Origin: Thioalkalivibrio paradoxus ARh 1
Lineage (GTDB): Bacteria > Pseudomonadota > Gammaproteobacteria > Ectothiorhodospirales > Ectothiorhodospiraceae
Reading direction: 5' to 3'
Length of the DNA: 64,000 nt
NCBI RefSeq assembly: GCF_000227685.2
Contig: NZ_CP007029.1
Location: forward strand, 1,400,501-1,464,500
In this document: positions 7,661-15,778 of the stretch, piece after piece
Layout: each line of letters starts with the position of its first letter
Numbering within the stretch: the first letter of the stretch is position 1
Translations under genes and position numbers: made by a program
Notes under the pieces: generated by a model
Told to the model about the DNA's origin: nothing
Databases searched by the model: none
The model's input: the letters and a program-made list of their open reading frames with translations, nothing else

Positions 7661-9028
7661 ATGTGTACGGTATGCGGATGCGGGGAAGGTGAAGCCCGGG
7701 TCGAAGGACAGGCCGTGCGCGGCCACGAACACGAGCATCGACATGCCGACGGCACGGTGCACAGTCATCCCCACGATCACTCCGGCGCACATGGCCACGG
7801 TGCGGCCCATGAGCACTCCCACGAACACCGGCACGCGGATGGCACGGTTCACCGCCACCCGCACGACCATGCCGGCGCGCCTGCACACGGGCACCATCAC
7901 CACCATGAGCATGTGCATGAACATGCCGACGGCACGGTGCATGTGCATGTGCACGATCATGGCGGCGAACACGGCCACGGTGCGGAGCACGATCACCTGC
8001 ACCGTCACGCGCATTCCCACCGGCACGCGGATGGCACCGTGCATGCCCATGCGCACGACCATGCCAGCGAGCACGGCCACGGGGCCGGTCACGACCACGG
8101 ACACGGACAGCCGCACCACCACGAGCACCGCCACGCCGACGGCACCGTGCACAGCCACCCGCATGACCACGACAACGCCCACCACGGGCATGGGACCGTC
8201 CACGCTGCGGAAGCGGGGCCCGATGGCGAACTGCACTACGGTCGGGGGGCGGCCCACGCGCATGCGCCAGGAATGACCCAGGAGCGCATGGTCCGCATCG
8301 AACAGGACATCCTCGGCAAGAACAACGCGTACGCCCGGAGCAACCGCGAGCATTTCCGCCGCCACGGCATCCTGGCGCTGAACTTGGTGTCCAGCCCCGG
8401 CTCCGGTAAGACCAGCCTGCTGGCCGCGACCATCGAACGCCTGCAGAACCGCTACCCGGTCAGCGTGATCGAGGGCGACCAGCAGACCAGCCACGACGCC
8501 GAGCGCATCCGCGCGACCGGTGCGCCGGCGGTGCAGGTCAATACCGGCAAGGGCTGTCACCTCGACGCGCTGATGGTCGGGCATGCGGTCGAACATCTGA
8601 AGCTCGACCGGCGCGGGCTGCTGCTGATCGAGAACGTCGGCAACCTGGTCTGCCCGTCCGCGTTCGACCTCGGCGAGGCGCATAAGGTGGTGATCCTGTC
8701 GGTGACCGAGGGCGAGGACAAGCCGCTGAAATATCCCGACATGTTCCACGCCTCCGACCTGATGATCCTGAACAAGACCGACCTGCTGCCCTACGTCGAC
8801 TTCGACGTCGCGCGCTGCATCGACTACGCCCGGCGGGTGAATCCCGAGCTCGAGGTGCTGCAGGTCTCGGCGCGGACCGGCGAGGGGATGGACGCGTGGA
8901 TCGCGTGGCTGAACCGGGCGATGGGGCAGGATGCCGGCGCGGAATCCGCGGAAGAAGAACTCGAATCGCTGCGCCGCCGCGTCGCCGAACTCGAGGCGCA
9001 GCTGCAGGAGGCGCGGCAGGAACGGTGA
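7661..9028 (+). CDS. hypB: HypB GTPase with giant five-unit histidine-repeat nickel domain
   Basis: A 455-residue GTPase that delivers nickel during hydrogenase maturation. It starts [11 protein letters not shown], the conserved high-affinity Ni motif, behind an AGGAGG site. Residues 22-181 are an extreme His-rich region holding 63 histidines by my count, arranged as five units around ADGTVH (at 29, 59, 89, 123 and 159). The GTPase domain follows: P-loop GSGKTS near residues 247-252, metal-site TGKGCHLDA and NLVCPSAFD, and NKTD guanine specificity. A C-terminal coiled coil ([19 protein letters not shown]) is an additional extension. Typical HypB proteins are 280-330 residues, and the excess is mostly the His domain. 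Nickel storage plus delivery is inferred from known His-rich HypB proteins (for example in Rhizobium and Bradyrhizobium). Confidence 0.96.
   Translation: MCTVCGCGEGEARVEGQAVRGHEHEHRHADGTVHSHPHDHSGAHGHGAAHEHSHEHRHADGTVHRHPHDHAGAPAHGHHHHHEHVHEHADGTVHVHVHDHGGEHGHGAEHDHLHRHAHSHRHADGTVHAHAHDHASEHGHGAGHDHGHGQPHHHEHRHADGTVHSHPHDHDNAHHGHGTVHAAEAGPDGELHYGRGAAHAHAPGMTQERMVRIEQDILGKNNAYARSNREHFRRHGILALNLVSSPGSGKTSLLAATIERLQNRYPVSVIEGDQQTSHDAERIRATGAPAVQVNTGKGCHLDALMVGHAVEHLKLDRRGLLLIENVGNLVCPSAFDLGEAHKVVILSVTEGEDKPLKYPDMFHASDLMILNKTDLLPYVDFDVARCIDYARRVNPELEVLQVSARTGEGMDAWIAWLNRAMGQDAGAESAEEELESLRRRVAELEAQLQEARQER
7724..8203 (+). repeat. Imperfect tandem repeat encoding His-rich units of HypB
   Basis: Five in-frame units of about 90-108 bp, each encoding (H/E)-H-A-D-G-T-V-H followed by alternating His. 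Unit spacing is 30, 30, 34 and 36 codons. First and last units are most alike at the protein level ([15 protein letters not shown] in both), suggesting recent unit copying. Such a repeat can expand or contract by slippage without breaking the frame. Confidence 0.9.
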
Positions 9029-9047
9029 GCCGGGCACCGGCGGTTAC

Positions 9048-11504
9048 GTGAACCCACAAGGCCTCACCCCGGGGCGACGTGCAGGGCGGAACGGCGCAGC
9101 GGCCGCCATCGCCGGCAAGGCGCTGCCCATCCGCCGGCGTGTGCGCGTCCGGGGTCAGGTGCAGGGCGTGGGCTTTCGCCCCTTCGTCCACAATCTCGCG
9201 GTCGAGCTCGGCCTTGCCGGCTGGGTGCTGAACGACGCGGCCGGTGTCGACCTCGAAGTCCAGGGCGACCCCGAGATTGTCGAAACCTTCCTGCACCGCC
9301 TGAACGCCGAACCCCCGCCGCTCGCGCGCGTCGATGCGGTCGAGATCGCCCGCGTCGCCGTCGAGGCGATCGACCCGGCCCATCCCTTCCGGATCGCCCC
9401 GAGCCGCGCCGGGGCGGTGCGCACCGGGATCACGCCGGACGCGGCCGTCTGTCCCGCCTGCCTCGCCGAGCTGTTCGACCCGGCAGACCGGCGTTACCGC
9501 TATCCGTTCATCAACTGCACCCACTGCGGTCCGCGCTACACCTTGACCCACGCGCTGCCCTACGATCGCCCGAACACGAGCATGGCCGCTTTCCGGCAAT
9601 GCCCGCCGTGCCAACGCGAGTACGACGACCCGGCCGACCGGCGTTTCCACGCGCAGCCGAACGCCTGTCCCGACTGCGGTCCGAGTCTGGCGCTGCTGCA
9701 GCCGGACGGTTCGTCGATCCCCGCGACCGACCCGATCGCCGAGACCGTGCGCCGGCTGCGGGCCGGCGAGATCCTGGCGGTGAAGGGACTCGGTGGCTTC
9801 CATCTGCTCTGCGATGCACGGAACGCAGCCAGTGTCGCCCGCCTGCGCGCGCGCAAGCACCGCGAGGAAAAGCCGCTGGCAGTGATGGCCGCGAACCTGC
9901 ATGCGCTCGAGGGTCTGGTCGAAATCGGCGCTCCCGAGAACGCGCTGCTGCGTTCGCGAGACCGCCCGATTGTGTTGCTGCGCAAGGGCCGCGGCTGCGA
10001 CGACGCCCTGCCGGGCGTCGCCCCGGGGCTGGCCTGGCTCGGCGCAATGCTGGCCTACACGCCGTTGCACTACCTGCTGTTCCACGAGGCCGCCGGCCGG
10101 CCGCCGGGGGTCGCCTGGCTGGAGGCCGAAGACACCGATCGCTGGCTGCTGGTCTGCACCTCGGCGAATCCCGGCGGCGAGCCGCTGGTCATCGACAACG
10201 GCGAGGCGGTGCGCCGTCTGTCCGGCATCGCCGATGCGCTGTTGGTGCACGACCGCGATATCCGCGTGCGCTGCGACGACTCGGTGGTCCGGGTCGGTGC
10301 CGGCGGTGCGGCCTTTCTGCGCCGTGCGCGGGGCTACACGCCGAACGCGATCCGTCTTCCGCGCAGCGGCCCCTCGGTGCTGGCACTCGGCGCCTGGCTG
10401 AAGAACACGCTGTGCGTGACCCGTGGCGACCAGGCCTTTCTTTCGCAGCACATCGGCGACCTCGACAACGCCGCGACCTGCCGTTCGCTACACGAGACCG
10501 CCCGGCACCTGCTCGATATCCTCGAAATCCGGCCCGAGCGCGTTGCCTGCGACCGCCACCCGGACTTCTACAGCAGCCAGCTCGCCGCCGCGATGGCCGA
10601 TGAGCTGCGCGTGCCGCTGATTCGGGTGCAGCACCATCATGCGCATCTGGCCGCGGTGCAGGCCGAACACGGGCTGGATGAGCCGGTGCTCGGGATCGCG
10701 ATGGACGGAGTGGGCCTGGGTGACGACGGCACGCCCTGGGGCGGCGAACTGCTGCGTGTGGAAGGCGCGAGTTTCGAACGCCGCGGCCACCTCGCCCCGC
10801 TCGCACTCCCCGGCGGCGACCGCGCTGCCCGCGAACCCTGGCGCATGGCCGCCGCCGCGCTGCACGCGCTCGGGAGGGGAGCGGAGATCCCCGCGCGCTT
10901 TCCGGATCAGCCGTTCGCGGCCCAGCTCGCCGAACTGCTCGAGCGCGGCACCGCCAGCCCGCGCACGACGAGCCTCGGCCGGCACTTCGACGCTGCCGCC
11001 GGCCTGCTGGGGATACGGCCCGTGCAGCGTTTCGAAGGCCAGGCCGCGATGCTGCTCGAAGGCCTGGCCGAGCGGCACGGTGCCGCCGACCCGTTGCCGC
11101 AGGGATGGCGAATCGAATCCGGCCACACGCTCGATCTACGTCCACTGCTGGCATGGCTGGCCGACTTCGCGCTCGAAGCCGGCGGCAGGCTGCCGCGCAG
11201 CGCCACGGGCAACGCGGCCGGGATCAGCGCCGATTCGCCCCACGCGGCCGCGGTGTTCCACGCGACGCTTGCCGCGGCGCTGGCCGACTGGATCCAGCCG
11301 ATCGCCGAGACGACCGGCATCCGCGGTCTTGCGTTCAGCGGCGGCTGCGTACTGAACCAGGTGCTGATGACCGACCTCGAACGGCGCTTGGCGATGGCCG
11401 GATTCCGGGTCTACCTTCCCCGCCTCGCGCCCGCGAACGACGGAGGGCTAAGCCTCGGCCAGGCCTGGGTCGCGATGAACGCAGAGGTTCGGCCGGGCCG
11501 CTGA
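9048..11504 (+). CDS. hypF: Carbamoyltransferase HypF
   Basis: An 818-residue carbamoyltransferase that converts carbamoyl phosphate into the thiocarbamate on HypE, the precursor of the cyanide ligands of the Ni-Fe site. Domains in order: acylphosphatase (RGQVQGVGFRPFVHN, about 30-115), two zinc-finger-like units (CPACLAELFDPADRRYRYPF with CTHCGPRYT; CPPCQREYDDP with CPDCGPSL), YrdC-like domain (KGLGGFHLLCDA, RKHREEKPLAVM) and a Kae1-like carbamoyltransferase domain (VQHHHAHLAAV, AMDGVGLGDDGTPWGGE, GLAFSGGCVLNQVL). The GTG at 9048, 19 bases after the hypB stop, is the only plausible start after hypB, though its ribosome site is weak. It is slightly longer than E. coli HypF (750) because of an N-terminal extension of about 25 residues. 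Confidence 0.95.
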   Translation: MNPQGLTPGRRAGRNGAAAAIAGKALPIRRRVRVRGQVQGVGFRPFVHNLAVELGLAGWVLNDAAGVDLEVQGDPEIVETFLHRLNAEPPPLARVDAVEIARVAVEAIDPAHPFRIAPSRAGAVRTGITPDAAVCPACLAELFDPADRRYRYPFINCTHCGPRYTLTHALPYDRPNTSMAAFRQCPPCQREYDDPADRRFHAQPNACPDCGPSLALLQPDGSSIPATDPIAETVRRLRAGEILAVKGLGGFHLLCDARNAASVARLRARKHREEKPLAVMAANLHALEGLVEIGAPENALLRSRDRPIVLLRKGRGCDDALPGVAPGLAWLGAMLAYTPLHYLLFHEAAGRPPGVAWLEAEDTDRWLLVCTSANPGGEPLVIDNGEAVRRLSGIADALLVHDRDIRVRCDDSVVRVGAGGAAFLRRARGYTPNAIRLPRSGPSVLALGAWLKNTLCVTRGDQAFLSQHIGDLDNAATCRSLHETARHLLDILEIRPERVACDRHPDFYSSQLAAAMADELRVPLIRVQHHHAHLAAVQAEHGLDEPVLGIAMDGVGLGDDGTPWGGELLRVEGASFERRGHLAPLALPGGDRAAREPWRMAAAALHALGRGAEIPARFPDQPFAAQLAELLERGTASPRTTSLGRHFDAAAGLLGIRPVQRFEGQAAMLLEGLAERHGAADPLPQGWRIESGHTLDLRPLLAWLADFALEAGGRLPRSATGNAAGISADSPHAAAVFHATLAAALADWIQPIAETTGIRGLAFSGGCVLNQVLMTDLERRLAMAGFRVYLPRLAPANDGGLSLGQAWVAMNAEVRPGR

Positions 11505-11681
11505 CGCCACGGGATCCGAATATGGCCCGGATTGCGCGGGTTCGCCGCATGAACGAAGGACATCGCGTGCGATCGGGTTGGGCGATTCCGGCGACCCGTC
11601 TGCGGGTTCGTCGAACGCGGGCACAGAAATCCAGTAGAATCCGCGACCTCCATTCCGATACCAGCCCGTTCAGGTTATCCG

Positions 11682-12230
11682 ATGACCAGTGCCCGACCCA
11701 ACCAGGACTGCTATTTCTGCCGGGTTTCCGCCGGCTTGGCCGACCCGTTCATTTTCGAGAACCGATCGTTCATCGGCATCTTCGACACCAACCCGGTCAA
11801 TCCAGGACATGCACTCGTGATCCCTCGGCGGCACGTGGCCTCGCTGTTCGAGCTCGACGCAACCGAGCAGGCGGACTACTTCGACGCCATTCACGGGGTC
11901 CGGCAGGTGATCGAGTCGACCGACCTGACCGACCTGTACCAGCACATGCTGACCCGCGAGGACCAGCGCGAGCGACCGAAGGACCACATCCAGGCGGTGC
12001 TCAAGCTCCCCTTCCTGGGCAAGCGGCCCGACGCCTACACCGTTGGCAACAACGACGGGCGGGCGGCGGGAAGGAGCATCGATCATCTGCACATCATCCT
12101 GATCCCGCGCTACCAGGGAGACGTGGAGGACCCGAGAGGCGGTATCCGCAACATCATCCCGGACCGAGCGAAATACCATTGGGCGGCCCCGGGGTCGCGC
12201 GCCGCCACCACGCCCACGCCAGGGCGTTGA
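11682..12230 (+). CDS. HIT-family nucleotide hydrolase-like protein
   Basis: A 182-residue HIT (histidine triad) protein; relatives hydrolyse or transfer nucleotides such as adenosine phosphoramidates or AP4A. NPGHALVIPRRHVASLFEL is the typical first half. The triad is SIDHLHIILIPRY (H135 and H137): the third triad His is replaced by Ile, so this is a variant HxHxI motif that keeps the central, normally nucleophilic His. RYQGDVEDPRGGIR is a common extension in this branch. There is an N-terminal CYFCR pair (C10, C13), which may bind zinc with a His. It is 177 bp after hypF with its own upstream region, so is not obviously part of the hyp run. The C-terminus extends to the edge of a repeat-bearing intergenic region. 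Confidence 0.85.
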   Translation: MTSARPNQDCYFCRVSAGLADPFIFENRSFIGIFDTNPVNPGHALVIPRRHVASLFELDATEQADYFDAIHGVRQVIESTDLTDLYQHMLTREDQRERPKDHIQAVLKLPFLGKRPDAYTVGNNDGRAAGRSIDHLHIILIPRYQGDVEDPRGGIRNIIPDRAKYHWAAPGSRAATTPTPGR

Positions 12231-12536
12231 AGGGTCCAGCGCGGCGCGGCTGCCGGCACGGGTAACGGTCGGCGGCGGCGAAGGCGTAGGGCGGAAAAGG
12301 CCGAAGGCCGTCATCCGCCATCCGGCGCCCGGGGTGCGGCGGTCGCCTGGGCACCGCGAACGCCGAGCGGCGGATGACGCTGCGCTTTTCCGCCCTACGG
12401 CTCGCCCGGGACACGAGACAGGCCGTGACTTTCACGTTAAGCGCGGCGGGGTTGCTGGCACGGGTGACGGTCGGCGGCGGCGAAGACGCGCGTGTGCCGC
12501 CGAGCCGGGCCGGCCGGACCGCCCCCGGGCTGGGCG
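12231..12536. other. 306-bp region between convergent genes, filled by repeat copy A
   Basis: No gene is seen. The region holds repeat copy A (12285-12439), bordered by two 32-bp direct repeats of about 30/32 identity at 12255-12286 and 12457-12488 (GGCACGGG-A/G-ACGGTCGGCGG...). It separates the 3' ends of the HIT gene (plus) and the sugar dehydrogenase gene (minus). Confidence 0.7.
12285..12439 (+). repeat. 155-bp palindromic intergenic repeat, copy A
   Basis: It begins CGTAGGGCGGAAAAGG and contains GCGCTTTTCCGCCCTACG at 12383-12400 as the inverted partner, with GGCCGAAGGCCGTCATCCGCC and GGCGGATGACGC inside, then ends in CCGTGACTTTCACGTTA. Copies B (35534-35692, opposite orientation) and C (48808-48962, same orientation) match throughout. 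The inverted ends allow a long imperfect hairpin. Confidence 0.85.
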
Positions 12537-13691
12537 TCAGCGCGCGGGCTCCAGGCGCCAGATGCCGTCCCGGCCACCGCCGTTGTCTGTGGCCACGTGG
12601 AGGATGCCGTCGGGTCCGACGCGCACGTCGCGGATGCGGCCGAGACTGCCGCGGATGAGTTCTTCCTCGTGCACTGGGATGCCGTCGCGGAACACGACGC
12701 GGCGCAACTGCTGCGAGCGCAGGCCGCCGGCGAGGAAATTGCCCGACCACTGGCCTGCGTAGCGGCTGTCCTCGGGCAGCGCCGCGAGCCCCGAGACGGC
12801 GAGCGACGGGGTCCAGTCGATCACCGGGTCGACCATGCCTTCCTTGTGCCGCACCGTGTAGTCGAAGTAGGGCTCCTGGGTGCGGTAGTTCACGCCGAGC
12901 GAGACCTTGGGCCAGCCGTAGTTCTCGCCCGCCTCGATGCGGTTCAGTTCGTCGCCTCCGCGCGGACCGTGGTCGGTGGCCCAGATCTCGCCGGTGTCCG
13001 GATGCACCATCAGACCCTGGATGTTGCGCAGCCCGGTGGCGTAGATCTCCGGCGCGGCATCGTCCCGGTTCACGAAGGGGTTGTCGTCGGGCACCGACCC
13101 GTCGTCGTTCAGGCGCAGCAGGCTGCCGGCATGGTCACCCAGATCCTGCGCGCGCGGTGGGTCAGAACCGCGGTCGCCGACACTCATCAGCAGCGTTCCA
13201 TCGGGCAGCCACGCAAGGCGCGAGCCGTAGTGGCGGCCCGGTCCCGAGTAGCGGTTCTGAACGAAGATCTCCTCGACGTTCTCGAGGCGCAGACCGTCGA
13301 GTTCCCCGCGGGCGAGCGCGACGGCGGTCTCGCCGGGGCTGTCGGGATTCGAGCGCGAATAGGTCAGGTACACGAGGCGGTTGGTTGCGAAGTCGGGGTG
13401 CAGCGAGACGTCGAGCAGCCCCCCCTGGCCGCGTGCCGTCACCGCGGGTGCTCCGGACACCGCGAGCGCCGAGCCGTCGCGTATCCGGCTCAGATTTCCG
13501 GAGCGTTCGGTCACCAGCAAGTCTCCGTTCGGCAGAAACGCGAAGGCCCAGACGTGGTCCAGCCCATCCACCACGTTGACCAGGCGCAGCGACTGGTACT
13601 CGGAATTCACGGTTTCGGAGGCGCAGGCTGCGTTCGCGAACAGCAGCGACACGGCGGTCGATAGGATGGCGAGGCGGTTCAGCGGGTGCAT
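12537..13691 (-). CDS. Exported PQQ-type aldose/sorbosone dehydrogenase-like beta-propeller
   Basis: A 384-residue protein of the soluble glucose/sorbosone dehydrogenase family (YliI-like), six-bladed beta-propellers that use PQQ to oxidise sugars. An N-terminal signal peptide (MHPLNRLAILSTAVSLLFANAACAS) indicates export. Signature stretches are GLDHVWAFAFLPNGDLLVTER, RGQGGLLDVSLHPDF, GLRNIQGLMVHP and WATDHGPRGGDELNRIE, with conserved His and Arg residues of the active site. I chose the ATG at 13691 because the signal peptide follows directly; the frame stays open upstream without coding signs. It converges with the HIT gene across repeat copy A and lies downstream of the metallo-hydrolase gene on the same strand (94-bp gap). 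The substrate is unknown; no PQQ synthesis genes are in the window. Confidence 0.85.
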   Translation of the reverse strand: MHPLNRLAILSTAVSLLFANAACASETVNSEYQSLRLVNVVDGLDHVWAFAFLPNGDLLVTERSGNLSRIRDGSALAVSGAPAVTARGQGGLLDVSLHPDFATNRLVYLTYSRSNPDSPGETAVALARGELDGLRLENVEEIFVQNRYSGPGRHYGSRLAWLPDGTLLMSVGDRGSDPPRAQDLGDHAGSLLRLNDDGSVPDDNPFVNRDDAAPEIYATGLRNIQGLMVHPDTGEIWATDHGPRGGDELNRIEAGENYGWPKVSLGVNYRTQEPYFDYTVRHKEGMVDPVIDWTPSLAVSGLAALPEDSRYAGQWSGNFLAGGLRSQQLRRVVFRDGIPVHEEELIRGSLGRIRDVRVGPDGILHVATDNGGGRDGIWRLEPAR

Positions 13692-13785
13692 GGCAGTCTT
13701 CCGCGAATGAATGGAGTGACTTTTCATAGTCGCCGCGTGGCTGGGACGCAACTCGCCCGACCTTTGCGCCGGCATGGCGCCGCGT

Positions 13786-14703
13786 TCAGAACATCTCGCT
13801 CTCGATCTCGAGGAACACGGCCGATGCATTGCGCCGGTGGGTCTCCGCGAACGCGGTGACGTTCTCGTATTTCGACCAGTCGGCTGCGTCGTAGGCCTCG
13901 TCGAAGGACAGGAAGTTCTCCACTGCATCGGCCATCGTTTCGCGCAGGTCGCGCAGGTACCCGCGGGTGAACGACACCGCGCGCGCCGCGTGGCGGGTGG
14001 CGTCGCCGTGGCCGGGGATCAGGAACGACGGGTCCATTTCCTGGACCATGTCGAGTCGGTCGATCCAGTTACGGGTGTTCACGTCGTCGTCGCCGACGAA
14101 GGGCAGACGCCCGTCGAACACGATGTCGCCGGCGAAGACGACGCCCGTTTCCTCGATCACCATGATCACGTCGTCGAGCGAGTGCGCGGGTCCGGCGTGC
14201 AGCAGGCGGAACGTCTTGTCGCCCAGCTTCAGGGTGTGTTCCGCGTCGAAGAACTCGTCCGGATGCACGACGCGGGTGTTCTCGTCGACCCAGGGGAAGA
14301 GCACGTCACGGCGTTGAGCGAGACGCTGGCGGGCGGTTCCGCTGTCGAGATAGCTCTTCGCCAGTTCCTGCCCGATGATGTGCGCGCCGGTATGGTCGGC
14401 AAACGCCTGCAGCCCGTAGATGTGGTCTGCGTGGTAATGCCCGGCAATCACATAGCGGATCGGCTCGTCGGTGACCTCGCGAATGCGCCGGATCAGCTCG
14501 AAGCCGAGCGAGGGGGTCCCCAGCGCGTCGTACACGACCACACCGTCACCCGTGGTGACGAACCCGGCATTCGAGGTATGGCCCTGGTTGTCGGAACTCG
14601 GGATCCCGGATAGACCGACGACGTACCAGGTGTCGGCGCCGTCCACCGGATGGGCCGTGGTGTCGACGGTAACGGATGGGTACGGATTGTTCGGTACAGT
14701 CAT
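13786..14703 (-). CDS. Metallo-beta-lactamase-fold hydrolase
   Basis: A 305-residue MBL-fold metalloenzyme. The zinc motif HxHxDH is GHYHADHIYG, with further ligands in HAGPAHSLDD, VFAGDIVFDG and the final IPGHG. There is no obvious signal peptide. The closest recognisable type is the large family of quinoprotein-relay or SoxH-like zinc hydrolases often found near sugar or alcohol dehydrogenases, consistent with the PQQ-type dehydrogenase next downstream; the substrate cannot be assigned. Its start is preceded by two tandem Shine-Dalgarno modules. Confidence 0.82.
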   Translation of the reverse strand: MTVPNNPYPSVTVDTTAHPVDGADTWYVVGLSGIPSSDNQGHTSNAGFVTTGDGVVVYDALGTPSLGFELIRRIREVTDEPIRYVIAGHYHADHIYGLQAFADHTGAHIIGQELAKSYLDSGTARQRLAQRRDVLFPWVDENTRVVHPDEFFDAEHTLKLGDKTFRLLHAGPAHSLDDVIMVIEETGVVFAGDIVFDGRLPFVGDDDVNTRNWIDRLDMVQEMDPSFLIPGHGDATRHAARAVSFTRGYLRDLRETMADAVENFLSFDEAYDAADWSKYENVTAFAETHRRNASAVFLEIESEMF

Positions 14704-14733
14704 GGCGTGTTCCTCCGTGGCGTGTTCCTCCTT
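14704..14733 (-). promoter_or_regulatory. Tandemly duplicated ribosome-binding site (2 x 15 bp)
   Basis: On the minus strand the leader reads AAGGAGGAACACGCC then ACGGAGGAACACGCC directly before the ATG. The two units differ at two positions. Each carries GGAGG; only the proximal one has normal spacing to the start. Confidence 0.75.
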
Positions 14734-14991
14734 CAGGACACGACGAAACCCGCCGGGCGCGTATTCCCCAGGCGCCAGGGGTTGAACGGGATCGCGACGC
14801 CGGGCAGATCAGCAACCGATTGCGGGAGATCAACGGCGAGCTCGCGCACATCCGGTACAATCCACGGCGCTCGGCGAGCGTCATGCCTTGAAAGCGGCAA
14901 TCGCAGCGCCTCCCGGACCGGCCGATGTTGATCAGGACCGCCCCGTGGTTTCCCGCTCCGGGTTGCCGAGCACCTTCGATGATCACGAGAC

Positions 14992-15366
14992 ATGGTCACC
15001 ATGCTGACGCACCGGCAGTCCCCGCGAGTACGTATGCGCATCCGCTGCGATCTTCAGATTGTGCCCGTGGGTTGGCATTTCGGCGGATTCACGCGCAATC
15101 TGTCGACTGGGGGTACCGAGTTCGAGGCGATCGAATCGCTGGTGCGCCCGGAACGGAGGGTGAGTCCCGGCATGCGGGCGCTGATCACGTTCCCGTTGTT
15201 GCGACATGGTCTGATCGAGGAGTGCAAGTTCAGCTGCCGCATCTGCTACGTGAACGCGAACAGTACCGGTGTCGAGTTTACGGATGCCTGTCTGACCCGC
15301 GAGCAGAAAGACGCCCTCGAGCTGATGATGACGACTCGTTCCAACCGTTGGGACTCGCTGAAATGA
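14992..15366 (+). CDS. PilZ-domain protein
   Basis: A 124-residue single-domain PilZ protein, a likely c-di-GMP receptor. The N-terminal RQSPRVRMRIRCDL provides Arg residues of the RxxxR type and RNLSTGGTEFE is the (D/N)xSxxG motif, followed by the beta-barrel (VEFTDACLTREQKDALEL). The ATG at 14992 or a second at 15001 could be used. It is 178 bp upstream of hypC2-hypD-hypE on the same strand; whether that is meaningful is unknown. No transmembrane segment is present. Confidence 0.78.
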   Translation: MVTMLTHRQSPRVRMRIRCDLQIVPVGWHFGGFTRNLSTGGTEFEAIESLVRPERRVSPGMRALITFPLLRHGLIEECKFSCRICYVNANSTGVEFTDACLTREQKDALELMMTTRSNRWDSLK

Positions 15367-15544
15367 AGGATTCGGCGGCTGCGTTCCATTGCGGCTACCG
15401 TGTGGGATGGAACCTTCCTGCCCGAGGATGGCCCGTCGCCCGTCGATGCCCCGACTTCTCCAACTCCAGGGATGGGGTCGGACTCGTCCCTTGGCGGGAT
15501 CGTGGCTTCTTGCGCTGCCCGTGGGGACAACAGAGAATCTCGGC

Positions 15545-15778
15545 ATGTGTCTCGCGATCCCGGTGAAGGTGGTGGAACTGCTGGAGGCCGAACAGGCCCT
15601 GGTCGATGTCGGCGGCGTGCGCAAGGAGGTCGACGTAAGCCTCGTCGACGGCGTGCAGGCGGGTGACTACGTGATCCTGCACGTGGGTTTCGCGATCAAC
15701 CGACTCGACGAGGCCGAGGCCGAGCGGACGCTGTCGATGCTGCGCGAGATGGGCGTCGAGCCGGGAGCCGCCGCGTGA
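15545..15778 (+). CDS. hypC: Hydrogenase maturation chaperone HypC, copy 2
   Basis: A 77-residue canonical HypC (MCLAIPVKVVELLEAEQALVD begins the protein; the catalytic Cys is residue 2). It delivers the Fe(CN)2CO moiety with HypD. The GTG start of hypD lies in its last codons (GTGA overlap), so HypC2 and HypD are translationally coupled, as expected for partners. Compared with copy 1 at 5067 it is the general-purpose type. The frame extends upstream but the Cys2 requirement fixes the start. Confidence 0.95.
   Translation: MCLAIPVKVVELLEAEQALVDVGGVRKEVDVSLVDGVQAGDYVILHVGFAINRLDEAEAERTLSMLREMGVEPGAAA

Noticed and set aside
7498-7692. Short plus-strand open frame in the hypA-hypB gap
   Set aside because: No ribosome site; it overlaps the hypB start; composition is noncoding-like. 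The gap also holds a weak relative of the direct repeat.
7724-8203. Regularly spaced repeats considered as a CRISPR array
   Set aside because: The units are in-frame His codons inside HypB, vary in length and have no conserved palindromic repeat with unique spacers.
6563-9037. 824-codon minus-strand open frame opposite hupK-hypA-hypB
   Set aside because: It lies antisense to unmistakable genes. Its protein is low-complexity (Val/His/Met runs mirror the His codons of HypB) with no family motif.
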